DNA of 37,070 bases from a virus: IMG/VR virus record IMGVR_UViG_3300030331_001708, positions 1 through 37,070 of that record. The stretch is one strand, 5' to 3'. The notes under the pieces were generated by a model. That model worked only from the letters and a program-made list of their open reading frames with translations, had not been told where the DNA came from and made no database searches. The position numbers and the translations under genes are program-made. Shown one piece after another: positions 1 through 8,364 of this stretch (its first letter is position 1; every line of letters starts with the position of its first letter).

Positions 1-77
1 TTCAATATTAACACTGGTAAAGTTTTAAAATTTGAGGGTTCTACAGCTGATGGCAATGAACTAACAGTGACTGTCAC
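1..77. repeat. 77-nt exact direct repeat (partner 34914-34990)
   Basis: The first 77 bases equal 34914-34990 base for base; the first mismatch is at 78 (t) against 34991 (c). Both copies lie in the same codon phase of homologous fibre genes. The window edge coinciding with a repeat of exactly this length suggests an assembly-graph node rather than a random cut. Confidence 0.9.
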
Positions 78-312
78 TGACCCTACAGACAGTAGAACCA
101 TTACTTTACCTGATGCCTCTGGCACTGTTCTTACAACAGGAAACTCAGATGCACCTACGACAACAACCTCTAGTAGCGATGCTGACTTTGTTTTGATTGA
201 TGATGGTGGGGTAATGAAAAAAATTACACCTACTGATTTAGGTGTTGGTGGCGGTGGCGGTGGTGGAATTACTACTGGAAAAGCCATCGCTATGGCTATT
301 GTATTTGGATAA
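1..312 (+). CDS. Tail fibre, C-terminal end (5' truncated at window edge), copy A
   Basis: The reading frame is open from base 1 (phase 0), so the gene starts outside the window; the internal ATG at 67 is not the real start. The 103 residues shown match the fibre encoded at 33297-35669. They start with a shared stretch (FNINTGKVLKFEGSTADG), continue with a TITLPDASGTVL repeat, and end in a Gly7 tract followed by ITTGKAIAMAIVFG. The last ~60 residues are almost identical between the two copies, so the tip is probably conserved for docking or trimer assembly (inference). Bases 1-77 are identical to 34914-34990. Joined in frame to residue 539 of the other fibre, it would give a 642-residue protein. 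The next gene follows after 11 bases. Confidence 0.85.
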   Translation, partial: FNINTGKVLKFEGSTADGNELTVTVTDPTDSRTITLPDASGTVLTTGNSDAPTTTTSSSDADFVLIDDGGVMKKITPTDLGVGGGGGGGITTGKAIAMAIVFG

Positions 313-323
313 TGGAGTAAAAC

Positions 324-683
324 ATGGCTAATCCAAACATAGTAAACGTAGCAACAATAAATGGAAAAATTGCTGGTCAAGCAGTTGGCACTAGCATGGC
401 AAGTATTGTAGATAATGCCGCTTCATCTGGTAAAATATTCAAAATTAACAGTTTGATTGTTGCAAATATTGATGGAGTAAACAACGCATCTATTACCGCA
501 AAAATTGTTATTGAGGGAAGTGATTTTCATATTGCTCATACTTTACTTGTTCCAGCCGATGCAAGTATTGTTTTAATCTCAAAAGAAAGTTCTGTGTACT
601 TAACAGAAAACTGTCAAATACAATTACAAGCTAGTGCAACATCTGATTTACAAGCTGTGTGTTCTTACGAAGAGATTAGTTAA
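324..683 (+). CDS. Small tail-tip-associated protein, copy A
   Basis: This 119-residue protein has no signal peptide or membrane segment and alternates polar and aliphatic residues as expected of a beta sandwich. GGAG sits 8 bases before the ATG. It is 100/119 identical by eye to the protein at 35681-36040, and all 19 differences are substitutions without gaps. Both copies directly follow a fibre with the Gly7 tail and precede a ~270-residue protein, so the three form a conserved cassette. The role is not known to me; a fibre-tip cap, fibre chaperone or receptor-contact protein would fit the position (inference). Changes cluster in residues 55-90, with both ends fixed, as expected if one face binds a variable target. 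Confidence 0.8.
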   Translation: MANPNIVNVATINGKIAGQAVGTSMASIVDNAASSGKIFKINSLIVANIDGVNNASITAKIVIEGSDFHIAHTLLVPADASIVLISKESSVYLTENCQIQLQASATSDLQAVCSYEEIS

Positions 684-1495
684 TGTTTAAGAATGGTTCA
701 GTTATAGGCGTTCATAATGTAACTAGTCCAAATGAAGCAAGTGGCATTTTTGATTTAAATTCTCACGCTGAACTTTCATCTGCCGCTATTTTTCCTAGTT
801 TTGGTAGATTTGGTGCGCCAGACACAAATCATGTTCATACTGCTTCTATAAATACAGCAACTTTTGCGCCAACCATTCATTACATTGAAACTCCGTCTAA
901 TGACGATGATAAAAATTATTCTGTGATGGACTTTAATTTTACAAGTGGTTCAAACGCTGTTCATACATTTTATGTCGGAAACAAAATCCAAGGTAACCCA
1001 AGTAATTTTCATAACGATCTTTGCGTTGGTGCAGTACAAGTTATACAGGGTGGCACTATAATTATGGCTACAGGCGCGGCTAACTCTACAGCAATACAAA
1101 CAACAACCGCCACTAATATTACATCTACAGACCCAACATCTCAGACTTTTACTAATTTGCTTACTAGCCAAACTGCTGGAAGGTGGAACATTGCGACTTT
1201 TACTGGTTCGAGCAGAACTGGAGCGGCAGACGGCATATCATCTAATTTTCAAAATAGTACACTTATATTAGCAAACGCTGGTGAAGAAAATGTGACACAA
1301 GTACCTTCAACAAATTTTCTTTACTGTGAATCAACTGGTCAAACAATTGGTACAATTAAATGGATGAAGTTACCATCTGTAAATCTTGCTACAAGCACAG
1401 CTCACACACTGTCCATAGCGTATCATTTAGCGGTGCAGAGTGCTGGAGGTAATGATGACGAGGATGATGAAATCCTTATTTTTATAGAGAATTAA
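683..1495 (+). CDS. Putative tail-tip or receptor-contact protein, copy A
   Basis: A 270-residue protein whose ATG shares a base with the previous stop (TAATG). It is homologous to the 271-residue product at 36040-36855. Conserved blocks include the N-terminal NG-x-IxGVxN region, a central TFHNDLCVGA-like stretch (here FHNDLCVGAVQ) and the C-terminal SxAHTLSIAYHL. The end is strongly acidic: DDEDDE followed by a hydrophobic IFIEN tail. The middle differs far more than in the 119-residue neighbour. This pattern of conserved ends and a variable centre suits a surface-exposed adhesion domain, but no known family is recognised with confidence. It lies within the late tail operon and probably acts on the virion. 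Confidence 0.8.
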   Translation: MFKNGSVIGVHNVTSPNEASGIFDLNSHAELSSAAIFPSFGRFGAPDTNHVHTASINTATFAPTIHYIETPSNDDDKNYSVMDFNFTSGSNAVHTFYVGNKIQGNPSNFHNDLCVGAVQVIQGGTIIMATGAANSTAIQTTTATNITSTDPTSQTFTNLLTSQTAGRWNIATFTGSSRTGAADGISSNFQNSTLILANAGEENVTQVPSTNFLYCESTGQTIGTIKWMKLPSVNLATSTAHTLSIAYHLAVQSAGGNDDEDDEILIFIEN

Positions 1496-1963
1496 ATGAG
1501 TTTATATTCTACAAATGCTTTTTCAGAAGTAAGTTTCGGTGATTTAGGCAGTCGTATCTTAGAAGGTTCGGCAAGTATGGTAGCTAGTTTCACACAAACT
1601 TCTACACAAACTTTGATAATACCAATACAAGCATCTCTACAAACAAGTTTCAGTCAGCAATCGACCATCACGCATATTATTGATATTTCAGCAAGTATAC
1701 AAAGTAGTTTTATACAATCTCAAATTTTGAGTGGAACTTTTCTAAGTTCATGCAATATGCAATCGAATTTTGCAACAGTTTGCAACGGTGAAATTTTGTA
1801 TGAGTTAGCTGTTTCTCCGTCAGAAAGTTTTACAACAGAAACAATTGATAGTAGTAATTGGGTTGAGCAAAGTGTACCAAGTAATTTATTTATAGTAAGC
1901 AGTGTAAAAAATGAAAATTGGAATATACAAAATTCAACTAATAATGTGTGGGTCGAACAATGA
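1496..1963 (+). CDS. Repeat-containing tail protein of unknown function
   Basis: A 155-residue protein rich in Ser, Thr and Gln. Its ATG follows the previous stop with no gap. Residues 25-94 form three and a half tandem repeats of exactly 20 residues with the pattern small-Ala/Cys-Ser/Asn-aliphatic-x-x-Ser/Asn-Phe-x-Gln. This suggests a short beta-solenoid or spike. After residue 115 there are two copies of a WVEQ tetrapeptide (about residues 122 and 152), the second at the C-terminus. The gene is absent from copy B of the cassette, where the 271-residue gene is followed at once by a 55-residue gene. A structural tail role is inferred only from repeats and position. Confidence 0.75.
   Translation: MSLYSTNAFSEVSFGDLGSRILEGSASMVASFTQTSTQTLIIPIQASLQTSFSQQSTITHIIDISASIQSSFIQSQILSGTFLSSCNMQSNFATVCNGEILYELAVSPSESFTTETIDSSNWVEQSVPSNLFIVSSVKNENWNIQNSTNNVWVEQ
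1568..1777 (+). repeat. 20-residue tandem protein repeats (60-nt period)
   Basis: Repeat units begin at residues 25, 45, 65 and 85 of the 155-residue protein: SASMVASFTQ, QASLQTSFSQ, SASIQSSFIQ and the partial SCNMQSNFAT. The period is exactly 20 residues and phase is kept, while the DNA has diverged, so the repeat is conserved at protein level. Confidence 0.7.
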
Positions 1964-3423
1964 TAGAATTTACTGAATGGTTACCAGACCAACCGATACA
2001 CCTCAATAGAGGAGTTATTACTGCTGAAAATGTTTTACCAGCCGCAATTGGATACAGAAGTTTTCCAGAGTTTGTTTCCTTTTCAAGCGCAACATCTGAC
2101 AGTAAAATTAAAGGTATATTTGCTGCAAAAGATAACTCAGGCAGTGTAAAATTATTTGTTGGAGATGCTGGTAAGTTGTATGAATTTAATGCAAGTACAT
2201 CTTCTCTTGATAACAAAAGTAAAGCTGGTTCACCAGCTTATGATCTGCTTGATGAGGAGCTATGGAGATTTGTACAATTTGGTGAATATGTTATTGCTAG
2301 TGGTGGTGTGGGTGAAGAATTACAACAATGGAGATTAGGCGTTGATACGTCATTTTCTAATTTGGGTGGCTCACCACCCAGAGCCGATTTTATTACAGTA
2401 GTACGCGATTTTATCTGGACAGGTAACATCGATGAAGGCTCAGGTCGGATTCCATATCGTGTAAGATGGTCGGGGTTTAACGCTATTGATAGCTGGACGG
2501 CTGGGACTGATCAGTCAGATTTCCAAGACTTGCCTGACAGTGGTGCTGTTATGGGTTTAGTAGGCGGTGAATACTGCACAATTCTAACAGAAAGAGCTAT
2601 ATTTAGAGCCACATACACTGGTCTTCCTTTGGTTTTTCAGTTTGACAAAGTGGAAAGTCAACGTGGATGTAGTATAAAAGGCTCAGTGTGTAATGTTGGC
2701 TCAAATGTATTTTTTTATTCCAATGACGGATTTTATTTGTTCAATGGTGAAAGCTCTGCGCCAATCGGGGCAGAAAAGGTAAATAAGTTTTTTGCAAAAG
2801 ATTTTAATTTAGCATTTAAACAAAATGTAACGGCTTCTGTAGACCCATTAAACCAAATAGCGATATGGTCTTACCCATCTATTGCAAGTGGTGACGGTAC
2901 GCCAGACACATTATTAATTTACAATTATGTGTTAAATCGGTGGTCATTGGTTAAAACCAGAGCAGATTACCTAGCACCATTTTTCAGTGCTGGTTATACA
3001 ATGGATCAGCTAGACAATTTATCGGCAACTCTTGATGGATTAACGACTGTTTTAGATTCTCCTTTTTATAAAGGTGGTGAGTTTTTCTTTGGGGGTGCGG
3101 TAAACAATCAGATATTTACTTTCACGGGTGAACCAAAATCAGCCACAATCGAGACTGGTGAAACTACATTAAATGTTGGTAAACACACGTTAGTCACTAA
3201 AATTTTCCCATACTATGATGGGGGTACTGTGAATTTACAGATAGGAACAAGAAATAATCAAACAGATGCGGCTACTTTTACAAGTTCTGTGTCACCTAAT
3301 AACGATGGTTTTGCGCCCTTCAGAAGTCAGGGAAGATACCATCGTGCTAAATTTATTATCTCAGGATCTTGGAGTAACGCTTTGGGGATTGATTTTGAGA
3401 GTACGGCTTTGGGTAATAGATAA
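1960..3423 (+). CDS. P22 gp10-like tail / DNA-stabilisation protein
   Basis: About 487 residues from the ATG at 1960, which overlaps the previous stop as ATGA; an in-frame GTG at 1948 is less likely. The N-terminal IEFTEWLPDQPIHLNRGV is the hallmark start of a family of podovirus tail proteins often annotated as P22 gp10-like DNA-stabilisation proteins (from recall). The remainder is a string of beta-rich segments with NDGFYLFNGE-type and FVGDAGKLYEF-type motifs, consistent with a beta-propeller. In such phages the protein plugs the portal-adaptor channel and joins head to tail needle or fibres. It sits between tail-tip genes and ejection-type genes, as expected for a virion protein. Family assignment is fairly secure; the detailed role is inferred. 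Confidence 0.75.
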   Translation: MIEFTEWLPDQPIHLNRGVITAENVLPAAIGYRSFPEFVSFSSATSDSKIKGIFAAKDNSGSVKLFVGDAGKLYEFNASTSSLDNKSKAGSPAYDLLDEELWRFVQFGEYVIASGGVGEELQQWRLGVDTSFSNLGGSPPRADFITVVRDFIWTGNIDEGSGRIPYRVRWSGFNAIDSWTAGTDQSDFQDLPDSGAVMGLVGGEYCTILTERAIFRATYTGLPLVFQFDKVESQRGCSIKGSVCNVGSNVFFYSNDGFYLFNGESSAPIGAEKVNKFFAKDFNLAFKQNVTASVDPLNQIAIWSYPSIASGDGTPDTLLIYNYVLNRWSLVKTRADYLAPFFSAGYTMDQLDNLSATLDGLTTVLDSPFYKGGEFFFGGAVNNQIFTFTGEPKSATIETGETTLNVGKHTLVTKIFPYYDGGTVNLQIGTRNNQTDAATFTSSVSPNNDGFAPFRSQGRYHRAKFIISGSWSNALGIDFESTALGNR

Positions 3424-3734
3424 TGGCAAGATTATCGAATTTCAGAATATTGAACCCAGTTCTAGCAACAACTAGACAAATAGCTGAAATATTAAATAAT
3501 ACTGTAAACGGAAAATTAAATTGCATAGGAGAATTTACAATATCTTCTGGTACTACAACCACTACTGTTACAGACCCCAGAGCTTCAAAAGACAGCATGA
3601 TATTTTTTACAGGACTTAACAATACAATAACAAATTCTAACCCTTTTATAAGCACAAGAAATAACGGTAGTTTTGTTGTAACACATTCAAGTCATGGGAG
3701 TAATGTAGTTGTTGGATATGCAATTATTGGATAA
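3423..3734 (+). CDS. Small conserved virion-associated protein
   Basis: A 103-residue protein whose ATG overlaps the previous stop (TAATG). It has an SSGTTTTTVTDPRASKDSMIFF segment and a C-terminal GSFVVTHSSHGSNVVVGYAIIG. This is the beta-hairpin pattern seen in small marine-phage tail proteins that lie just after the gp10-like gene. No catalytic motif or membrane segment is visible. The function is not established; a structural role in the tail is inferred from the operon position. Confidence 0.75.
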   Translation: MARLSNFRILNPVLATTRQIAEILNNTVNGKLNCIGEFTISSGTTTTTVTDPRASKDSMIFFTGLNNTITNSNPFISTRNNGSFVVTHSSHGSNVVVGYAIIG

Positions 3735-4089
3735 CGATTGGACTAGATGCGAGGAATATATAGAGGCGGCTTTGAAATATGCACATGACAGTCATAAATT
3801 GGCAGATGTTCGGAAATCCGTGGAGCAAGGTACAGCCCAGTTTTTTCCGTTTGAAAAATCTGCTATTATAACAGAAATAGTAGATTACCCAAATAAATCT
3901 GTTTGTCGAATTTGGTTAGCTGGTGGAGATTTAGAAGAACTTGTAGAAGCGGAAAAGAAAATTTGTGATTGGGCTAGAAGTCATGGTTGCGATGGAATTG
4001 AGATTATTGGTAGACACGGATGGAAAAAAGTATTGAAAGATTATTTGCCAACTTCAACTGTTTTAGTAAAGGATTTGAAAAATGAGTAA
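3718..4089 (+). CDS. GNAT-fold-like conserved phage protein
   Basis: About 123 residues from the ATG at 3718; an in-frame TTG at 3709 is an alternative. It overlaps the previous gene by 17 bases. The AxxTEIVDYPNKSVCRIWLAGGDLEEL core followed by WARSHGCDGIEIIGRHGWKKVL matches a conserved marine-phage family whose predicted strand-helix order resembles a GNAT acetyltransferase (from recall). A clear acetyl-CoA loop (QxxGxG/A) is not visible, so enzymatic activity is doubtful. It is always placed among virion genes, which suggests a small structural or assembly factor. Confidence 0.65.
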   Translation: MQLLDNDWTRCEEYIEAALKYAHDSHKLADVRKSVEQGTAQFFPFEKSAIITEIVDYPNKSVCRIWLAGGDLEELVEAEKKICDWARSHGCDGIEIIGRHGWKKVLKDYLPTSTVLVKDLKNE

Positions 4090-4840
4090 AGGTGGTGGCG
4101 GTTCAACCCGAACTTTAACAAGCACTGGCGGTGCTACTAGTTTTGCTAAACCATTTCTACAATTTGGATTGCAAGAAGCAAGAAACCTATATGATAGTCC
4201 CTTGCCACAATTCTATCCAGAAAGCACAGTCGTAGGTTTCAGCCCTGAATCTGAAATGGCTTTAAATGCAACCCGACAATATGCGCTACAACCAAATCCT
4301 TTGGTGCAAGGTGTACAACAAGTGGTCGCGCAGAATTTAATGGGAACTAATCCCTTGCAATCTGCCGCTTTTGCACCAGCCCTTGAGCAAGTCGAAGGTT
4401 CTCTTGGAAAAGCTGGAAGATATGGTTCTCAATATGGAACACAGGCAATGGCTAAGGCACTAGCTCCATTAGCACTTCAAGCGCAACAAAATGCTATTTC
4501 TCAAGCCCCAGTCGCTTTTAATTTTGGTCTAGCTCCAGCACAAACACTGGCTGGTGTTGGTGCTGCAAGAGAGTCACAAGAGCAAGCAGAACTGGCGGCA
4601 GATATAGAGAGATTTACTTTTGAGCAAAACAAACCATTACAGAAATTAGCCGACTATATGACGTTAGTGCAAGGTGGCTCAGGTGCATTAGGGACGCAAC
4701 AAGCTACACCATTTTATGCTAATCCTACGGCTGGTTTTCTTGGGGGCGCATTAGGGGCTGGGCAATTGGCATCACAAATGGGGGCTTCTAACCCTCTATT
4801 ATATGCCCTAGGCGGTGGATTATTGGGGGCGCAAGTATAA
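4082..4840 (+). CDS. Ejection-type / internal virion protein 1
   Basis: A 252-residue protein rich in Ala, Gly, Gln and Leu. It overlaps its upstream neighbour by 8 bases. It has a Gly-rich N-terminus, a STVVGFSPESEMAL segment, a GKAGRYGSQYGTQAMAKAL segment and a Gly-rich C-terminus with hydrophobic stretches near residues 215-252. Low-complexity Ala/Gly helices are typical of podovirus ejection proteins such as the P22 gp7/gp20/gp16 group, which enter the host envelope during DNA delivery. Similarity to a named P22 protein is not clear by eye, so only the general role is proposed. The next two genes have similar character, giving a three-protein set. Confidence 0.65.
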   Translation: MSKGGGGSTRTLTSTGGATSFAKPFLQFGLQEARNLYDSPLPQFYPESTVVGFSPESEMALNATRQYALQPNPLVQGVQQVVAQNLMGTNPLQSAAFAPALEQVEGSLGKAGRYGSQYGTQAMAKALAPLALQAQQNAISQAPVAFNFGLAPAQTLAGVGAARESQEQAELAADIERFTFEQNKPLQKLADYMTLVQGGSGALGTQQATPFYANPTAGFLGGALGAGQLASQMGASNPLLYALGGGLLGAQV

Positions 4841-6090
4841 TGGGATTATTTGACGATTATTTTTCAAAGGGAGTTCCAGTTTATGATTCTACAAGGTTAG
4901 GCGGTATGACGCAAAGACCTGTTGGTTATATTATAAATAACACTGCAAGTCCAATTCCCAGACCCAATATTCCAACCACACCTAAACCTATGTCTAATTT
5001 GAGAATATCTGGTTTACCTGTCTCTAGCCCATTACAGGCAATGGCTGAAAATAATGAAAAGATGCAACAGCAAAGAAGACCATCTTCGATGTTAGCCAAA
5101 ATTCGCTCTGGTTTAGGAGCATCTCCTACAAGCCCTGTCGGTATGGCTATTAGCAGTGGCGCACAGAGCTTGTTAGAGCAGTCTGGATACTCTCCAGTGC
5201 CCAGAACTACTGGAGAGATATTTGGCAAGGCTTTAGGGGCGGCTAGAGAGGGTTATATGGATGGTTTAGCTTTAGAGCAAGCTGAGGCTGAAAAGACACT
5301 GGCTCGTAGATTAGCTGATAGAGATTATGCGTTAGAATTAGCCAAGCTTGATCAGCCATCTGCATTTGCTAAGAAAATGGCTGAATTAGGTATTGATTTA
5401 AATACATCAGAAGGTCAAGCGCAAGCGTTAGAAATATTGAAAAAACCTCAGACTTCAGTTTCTTTTGGGGACACTGGTAAAAGAGAAGAATTACTATTTG
5501 AAAACGCCCTTAAATTTAGAGATAAAGTAGTTGATGAAACGAAAATAGACCCGAAAGTAGAATCTAGGTTAAACCAAGTTATTAATTTGTTAGAAAGTGG
5601 GTTGGACACAGGTTTAGTGCCAGAACTTACATTACCATTTAGAAGACTAGCTCTGGGCATGGGTTTTGTTGGTGATGAGGAATCTGAAAGAATAAGTGGG
5701 CAAGAGCTTTTAAAATCTGTAGCAGACCAGTTAGCTCCTATGATGAGAGTAGCTGGGTCTGGTTCATCTTCTGATAAAGATGTAGAATTGTTTCGCTCTG
5801 CTACCATATCTATGGATAAGACACCGTTTACGAACATGATTATAGCTAAAACTTTAAAGCAAACAAACAGACATAACAAAAAAAGATTAGCACTTCTGGA
5901 TAAATATATAAAAGAAAATGGAAGTGCTTTAGGTTTTGGTGAATACGCAGATGAAAACTTAGACCCAGTGTTTTTTAGGGTTAATGGTGATGATGATTTG
6001 CAAGATTTATATGATACAGGAAAAGTAAAAGCTGGGGATGTTTATTACGATAATGAATATCAAAAGTTCATGTTTGTTGAGGTTGAGTAA
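4840..6090 (+). CDS. Ejection-type / internal virion protein 2
   Basis: A 416-residue protein whose ATG overlaps the previous stop (TAATG). The N-terminal ~70 residues are Pro-rich and probably extended, followed by a helix-rich middle (residues ~120-190) and a charged C-terminal half. The C-terminal end, KVKAGDVYYDNEYQKFMFVE, looks like a small folded domain. No enzymatic motif is recognised. Size, position between two Ala/Gly-rich neighbours and conservation of layout suggest an internal virion protein delivered with the DNA (inference). Confidence 0.65.
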   Translation: MGLFDDYFSKGVPVYDSTRLGGMTQRPVGYIINNTASPIPRPNIPTTPKPMSNLRISGLPVSSPLQAMAENNEKMQQQRRPSSMLAKIRSGLGASPTSPVGMAISSGAQSLLEQSGYSPVPRTTGEIFGKALGAAREGYMDGLALEQAEAEKTLARRLADRDYALELAKLDQPSAFAKKMAELGIDLNTSEGQAQALEILKKPQTSVSFGDTGKREELLFENALKFRDKVVDETKIDPKVESRLNQVINLLESGLDTGLVPELTLPFRRLALGMGFVGDEESERISGQELLKSVADQLAPMMRVAGSGSSSDKDVELFRSATISMDKTPFTNMIIAKTLKQTNRHNKKRLALLDKYIKENGSALGFGEYADENLDPVFFRVNGDDDLQDLYDTGKVKAGDVYYDNEYQKFMFVEVE

Positions 6091-6092
6091 AA

Positions 6093-7709
6093 ATGGCAAA
6101 AATCGTAAGAAACCCAAGTCAAGGTGAACAACCAAAGAAAAGAACGACAGCCGATATATGGAAATCTATTGGTTCTGCTCTTTTGCAAGGGCTTACATTT
6201 GGAACTTCTGATGAATTAGTGTCCTATGCTCGTTCTCTTGGCTCTGATAAGTCTTATACTGAGCTAGTCACAGAGGCTAGGGAGAAATTAGACGAATTTA
6301 GAAGAACTGACCCTGTTAAAGCATACTCAGCAGAGATAATAGGTTCTTTGCCTACAGCATTGGCTGGGGGTGCTTTTATTGGTGGTTTAATGAGAGGAGC
6401 AAGCCCATTACAGAAAGCTATGACTGCTGGTGGTGTAGAGGGTGCAATTTATGGTGCTGGTGCATCTGATACTCCAACCATAGGCGAGAGAGCTACTTCT
6501 GCGGCTATTTCAGCGCCTCTTGGTGTAGCTGGCGGTGCTATTGGGCAAAAGATTACTCCTGTTTTGCAAGAGGGTGCTAAATCAATGATAAAAAGGGGAT
6601 TTCCTCTTACAATAGGGCAATCGTATGGTGAACCTCTATCTTCAATAGAGCAGAAAATATCAAGTCCTTTAATGCAACCTGTTATTCAAGCGGCTAGAGC
6701 TAAACCACAGCAAAAATTTGTTACTGAAACTATAGATAACGCTTTAGCTCCGATTGGCGTGAAATTGCCATTTGGGGTTACTGGAGAAGAAGCTGTTGAT
6801 AAAGCTATGGACGCTATTGCAGACGCTTACGAAGAAATTTTACCCAAAGCAAAATTAAATGTTCAACCAGTAAACGCAAAAATTGATTCGATTATTGGTA
6901 AAGCGATGTTATCCCTCGATAAAGGGGGAGTTTCTCTTACTCCAGATGATGTAAAAGATTTTAGAAAAATTATAAATGAAGTTTACGGAAGATTTGCTAG
7001 TGGGGCTGACCAAACTATAAGTGGTGAAAGGTTTAAGGAATCTGAAGCTCTTATGTCCAAAGCTATAAGAAATTTAAAAAATCAGGGTAAACTCACAGAG
7101 ACTAGGTTGTTAAGAGAGGTTCAATCTTCACTAAGAGATGAGTTTGCTCAACAAAACCCTGATTTACCTGATTTACAAGCTGTTAACAAAGCATATAGAA
7201 ATATGATGCCGATTGTAAAAATATCAGATGCCGCAGTGAGCAGACAAGGTGTGTTTACTCCTAGTCGATTGGTTAAGGAAGAGCAAAAAGGGCGAGGAAG
7301 GAGAGCAGAAGAAGTAATCAGAGCTAGAGAGGCTAGAGATATCTTAGGTGGTACTGTGGGTGATTCTGGAACGGCTGGAAGGCTAATGGCAAGCCCTATG
7401 AGGACGTTAGCATCTTTGCCAAGCTATCCTTTCTTATCTAGTATGTATGAGTTTCCTTCTGTCGGTAGAAGCGTGGCTAAGTTGCCAGCATTAGCAACAA
7501 AGGCTACAACACCGTTTATGGCGGCAAGCGCACCTAGTTTATTGCCTAATTCACTTTTATCAGAGGCACAAGCTACACCTATGGACAGAGAAGAGATGAT
7601 GATGAGCTTGTTAGAAGAGCAACCACTAAGAATAACAATTAGACCCGAAGGTAGTCAATATTTACCAACAGATTATTCCCAAGGTTCACAATACCTATTA
7701 ACAGATTAA
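6093..7709 (+). CDS. Ejection-type / internal virion protein 3
   Basis: A 538-residue protein. The N-terminus has the LLQGLTFGTSDELVSYAR motif and then EIIGSLPTALAGGAFIGGL, a pattern shared by many phage internal virion proteins (from recall). Residues ~85-155 are Gly/Ala-rich and could insert in a membrane. The middle (residues ~230-400) is helical and charged. The last ~35 residues carry two near-copies of an S-Q-Y-L-x-T-D motif. No lytic transglycosylase signature is visible, so cell-wall cutting cannot be claimed. It probably helps DNA pass the envelope. Confidence 0.65.
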   Translation: MAKIVRNPSQGEQPKKRTTADIWKSIGSALLQGLTFGTSDELVSYARSLGSDKSYTELVTEAREKLDEFRRTDPVKAYSAEIIGSLPTALAGGAFIGGLMRGASPLQKAMTAGGVEGAIYGAGASDTPTIGERATSAAISAPLGVAGGAIGQKITPVLQEGAKSMIKRGFPLTIGQSYGEPLSSIEQKISSPLMQPVIQAARAKPQQKFVTETIDNALAPIGVKLPFGVTGEEAVDKAMDAIADAYEEILPKAKLNVQPVNAKIDSIIGKAMLSLDKGGVSLTPDDVKDFRKIINEVYGRFASGADQTISGERFKESEALMSKAIRNLKNQGKLTETRLLREVQSSLRDEFAQQNPDLPDLQAVNKAYRNMMPIVKISDAAVSRQGVFTPSRLVKEEQKGRGRRAEEVIRAREARDILGGTVGDSGTAGRLMASPMRTLASLPSYPFLSSMYEFPSVGRSVAKLPALATKATTPFMAASAPSLLPNSLLSEAQATPMDREEMMMSLLEEQPLRITIRPEGSQYLPTDYSQGSQYLLTD

Positions 7710-7719
7710 GGATTAGCAA

Positions 7720-8364
7720 ATGCCAAAAACAGCGATTAACCAATATTCGGCAACAGCTTCAAATAATACTGACATAGATAATATTGATACAGGTGAAGGT
7801 ACAATGATTCCTTCAGATGTTAACAACGCGATTAGAGAACTAATGGCTCACTTAGCAGATATGAATCTAGGTAATGAAATTATTGATGATACCTTCACGC
7901 TTGCAGACCCAACAGATAATGCAAAAAGATTTAGATTTGATGGTGAGAGTATTACAACCAGTAACACAAGAGTTATGACAATTCCTGACAATAATATCAC
8001 GTTAGCTGGAATTAATTTAGCACAAGAATTTAACTCGACACAAAATTTTGATGCAACCACCTTAGCAAATGATGTAGCAACTATCCTTTGGGATGCTAGT
8101 GCAAATCAAGTTACAAGCGTTACGTTAAATGCTACGACAAGTAGCTTAGGAGCACCCACTAATCAAAAAGATGGTGCGGTATATATTATATCCGTTATTC
8201 AAGATGCGACAGGAAGTAGAACAATTTCGTTTAATGCAAATTATAAGTTTGTTGGTGGTTCTGCGCCTGTTTTGACCACTACAGCAAATGCTAGAGATGT
8301 ACTTACTTTTTTAAGTAATGGTACTAATTTTTTTGAAATTGGAAGGGCGTTGAACGTCTCGTGA
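7720..8364 (+). CDS. Short fibre or fibre-anchor protein
   Basis: A 214-residue protein preceded by AAGGATTAG. The N-terminal INQYSATASNNTDIDNIDTGEG and PSDVNNAIRELMAHL segments are a well-known start of marine-phage tail fibres, thought to anchor the fibre to the virion. A fibre-type TFTLADPTDNAKRFRFDGESI segment and beta-rich C-terminus follow, with SRTISFNANYKFVGGSAPVLT. It is short for a fibre and directly precedes the 1124-residue fibre (GTGA overlap), so the two probably form one appendage: anchor plus shaft. Function is inferred from motifs and context. Confidence 0.7.
   Translation: MPKTAINQYSATASNNTDIDNIDTGEGTMIPSDVNNAIRELMAHLADMNLGNEIIDDTFTLADPTDNAKRFRFDGESITTSNTRVMTIPDNNITLAGINLAQEFNSTQNFDATTLANDVATILWDASANQVTSVTLNATTSSLGAPTNQKDGAVYIISVIQDATGSRTISFNANYKFVGGSAPVLTTTANARDVLTFLSNGTNFFEIGRALNVS

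Noticed and set aside
1938-2216. Reverse-strand frame opposite the gp10-like gene
   Set aside because: It lies wholly within a well-supported gene, has no ribosome site and its product lacks family-like features. It is a shadow frame.
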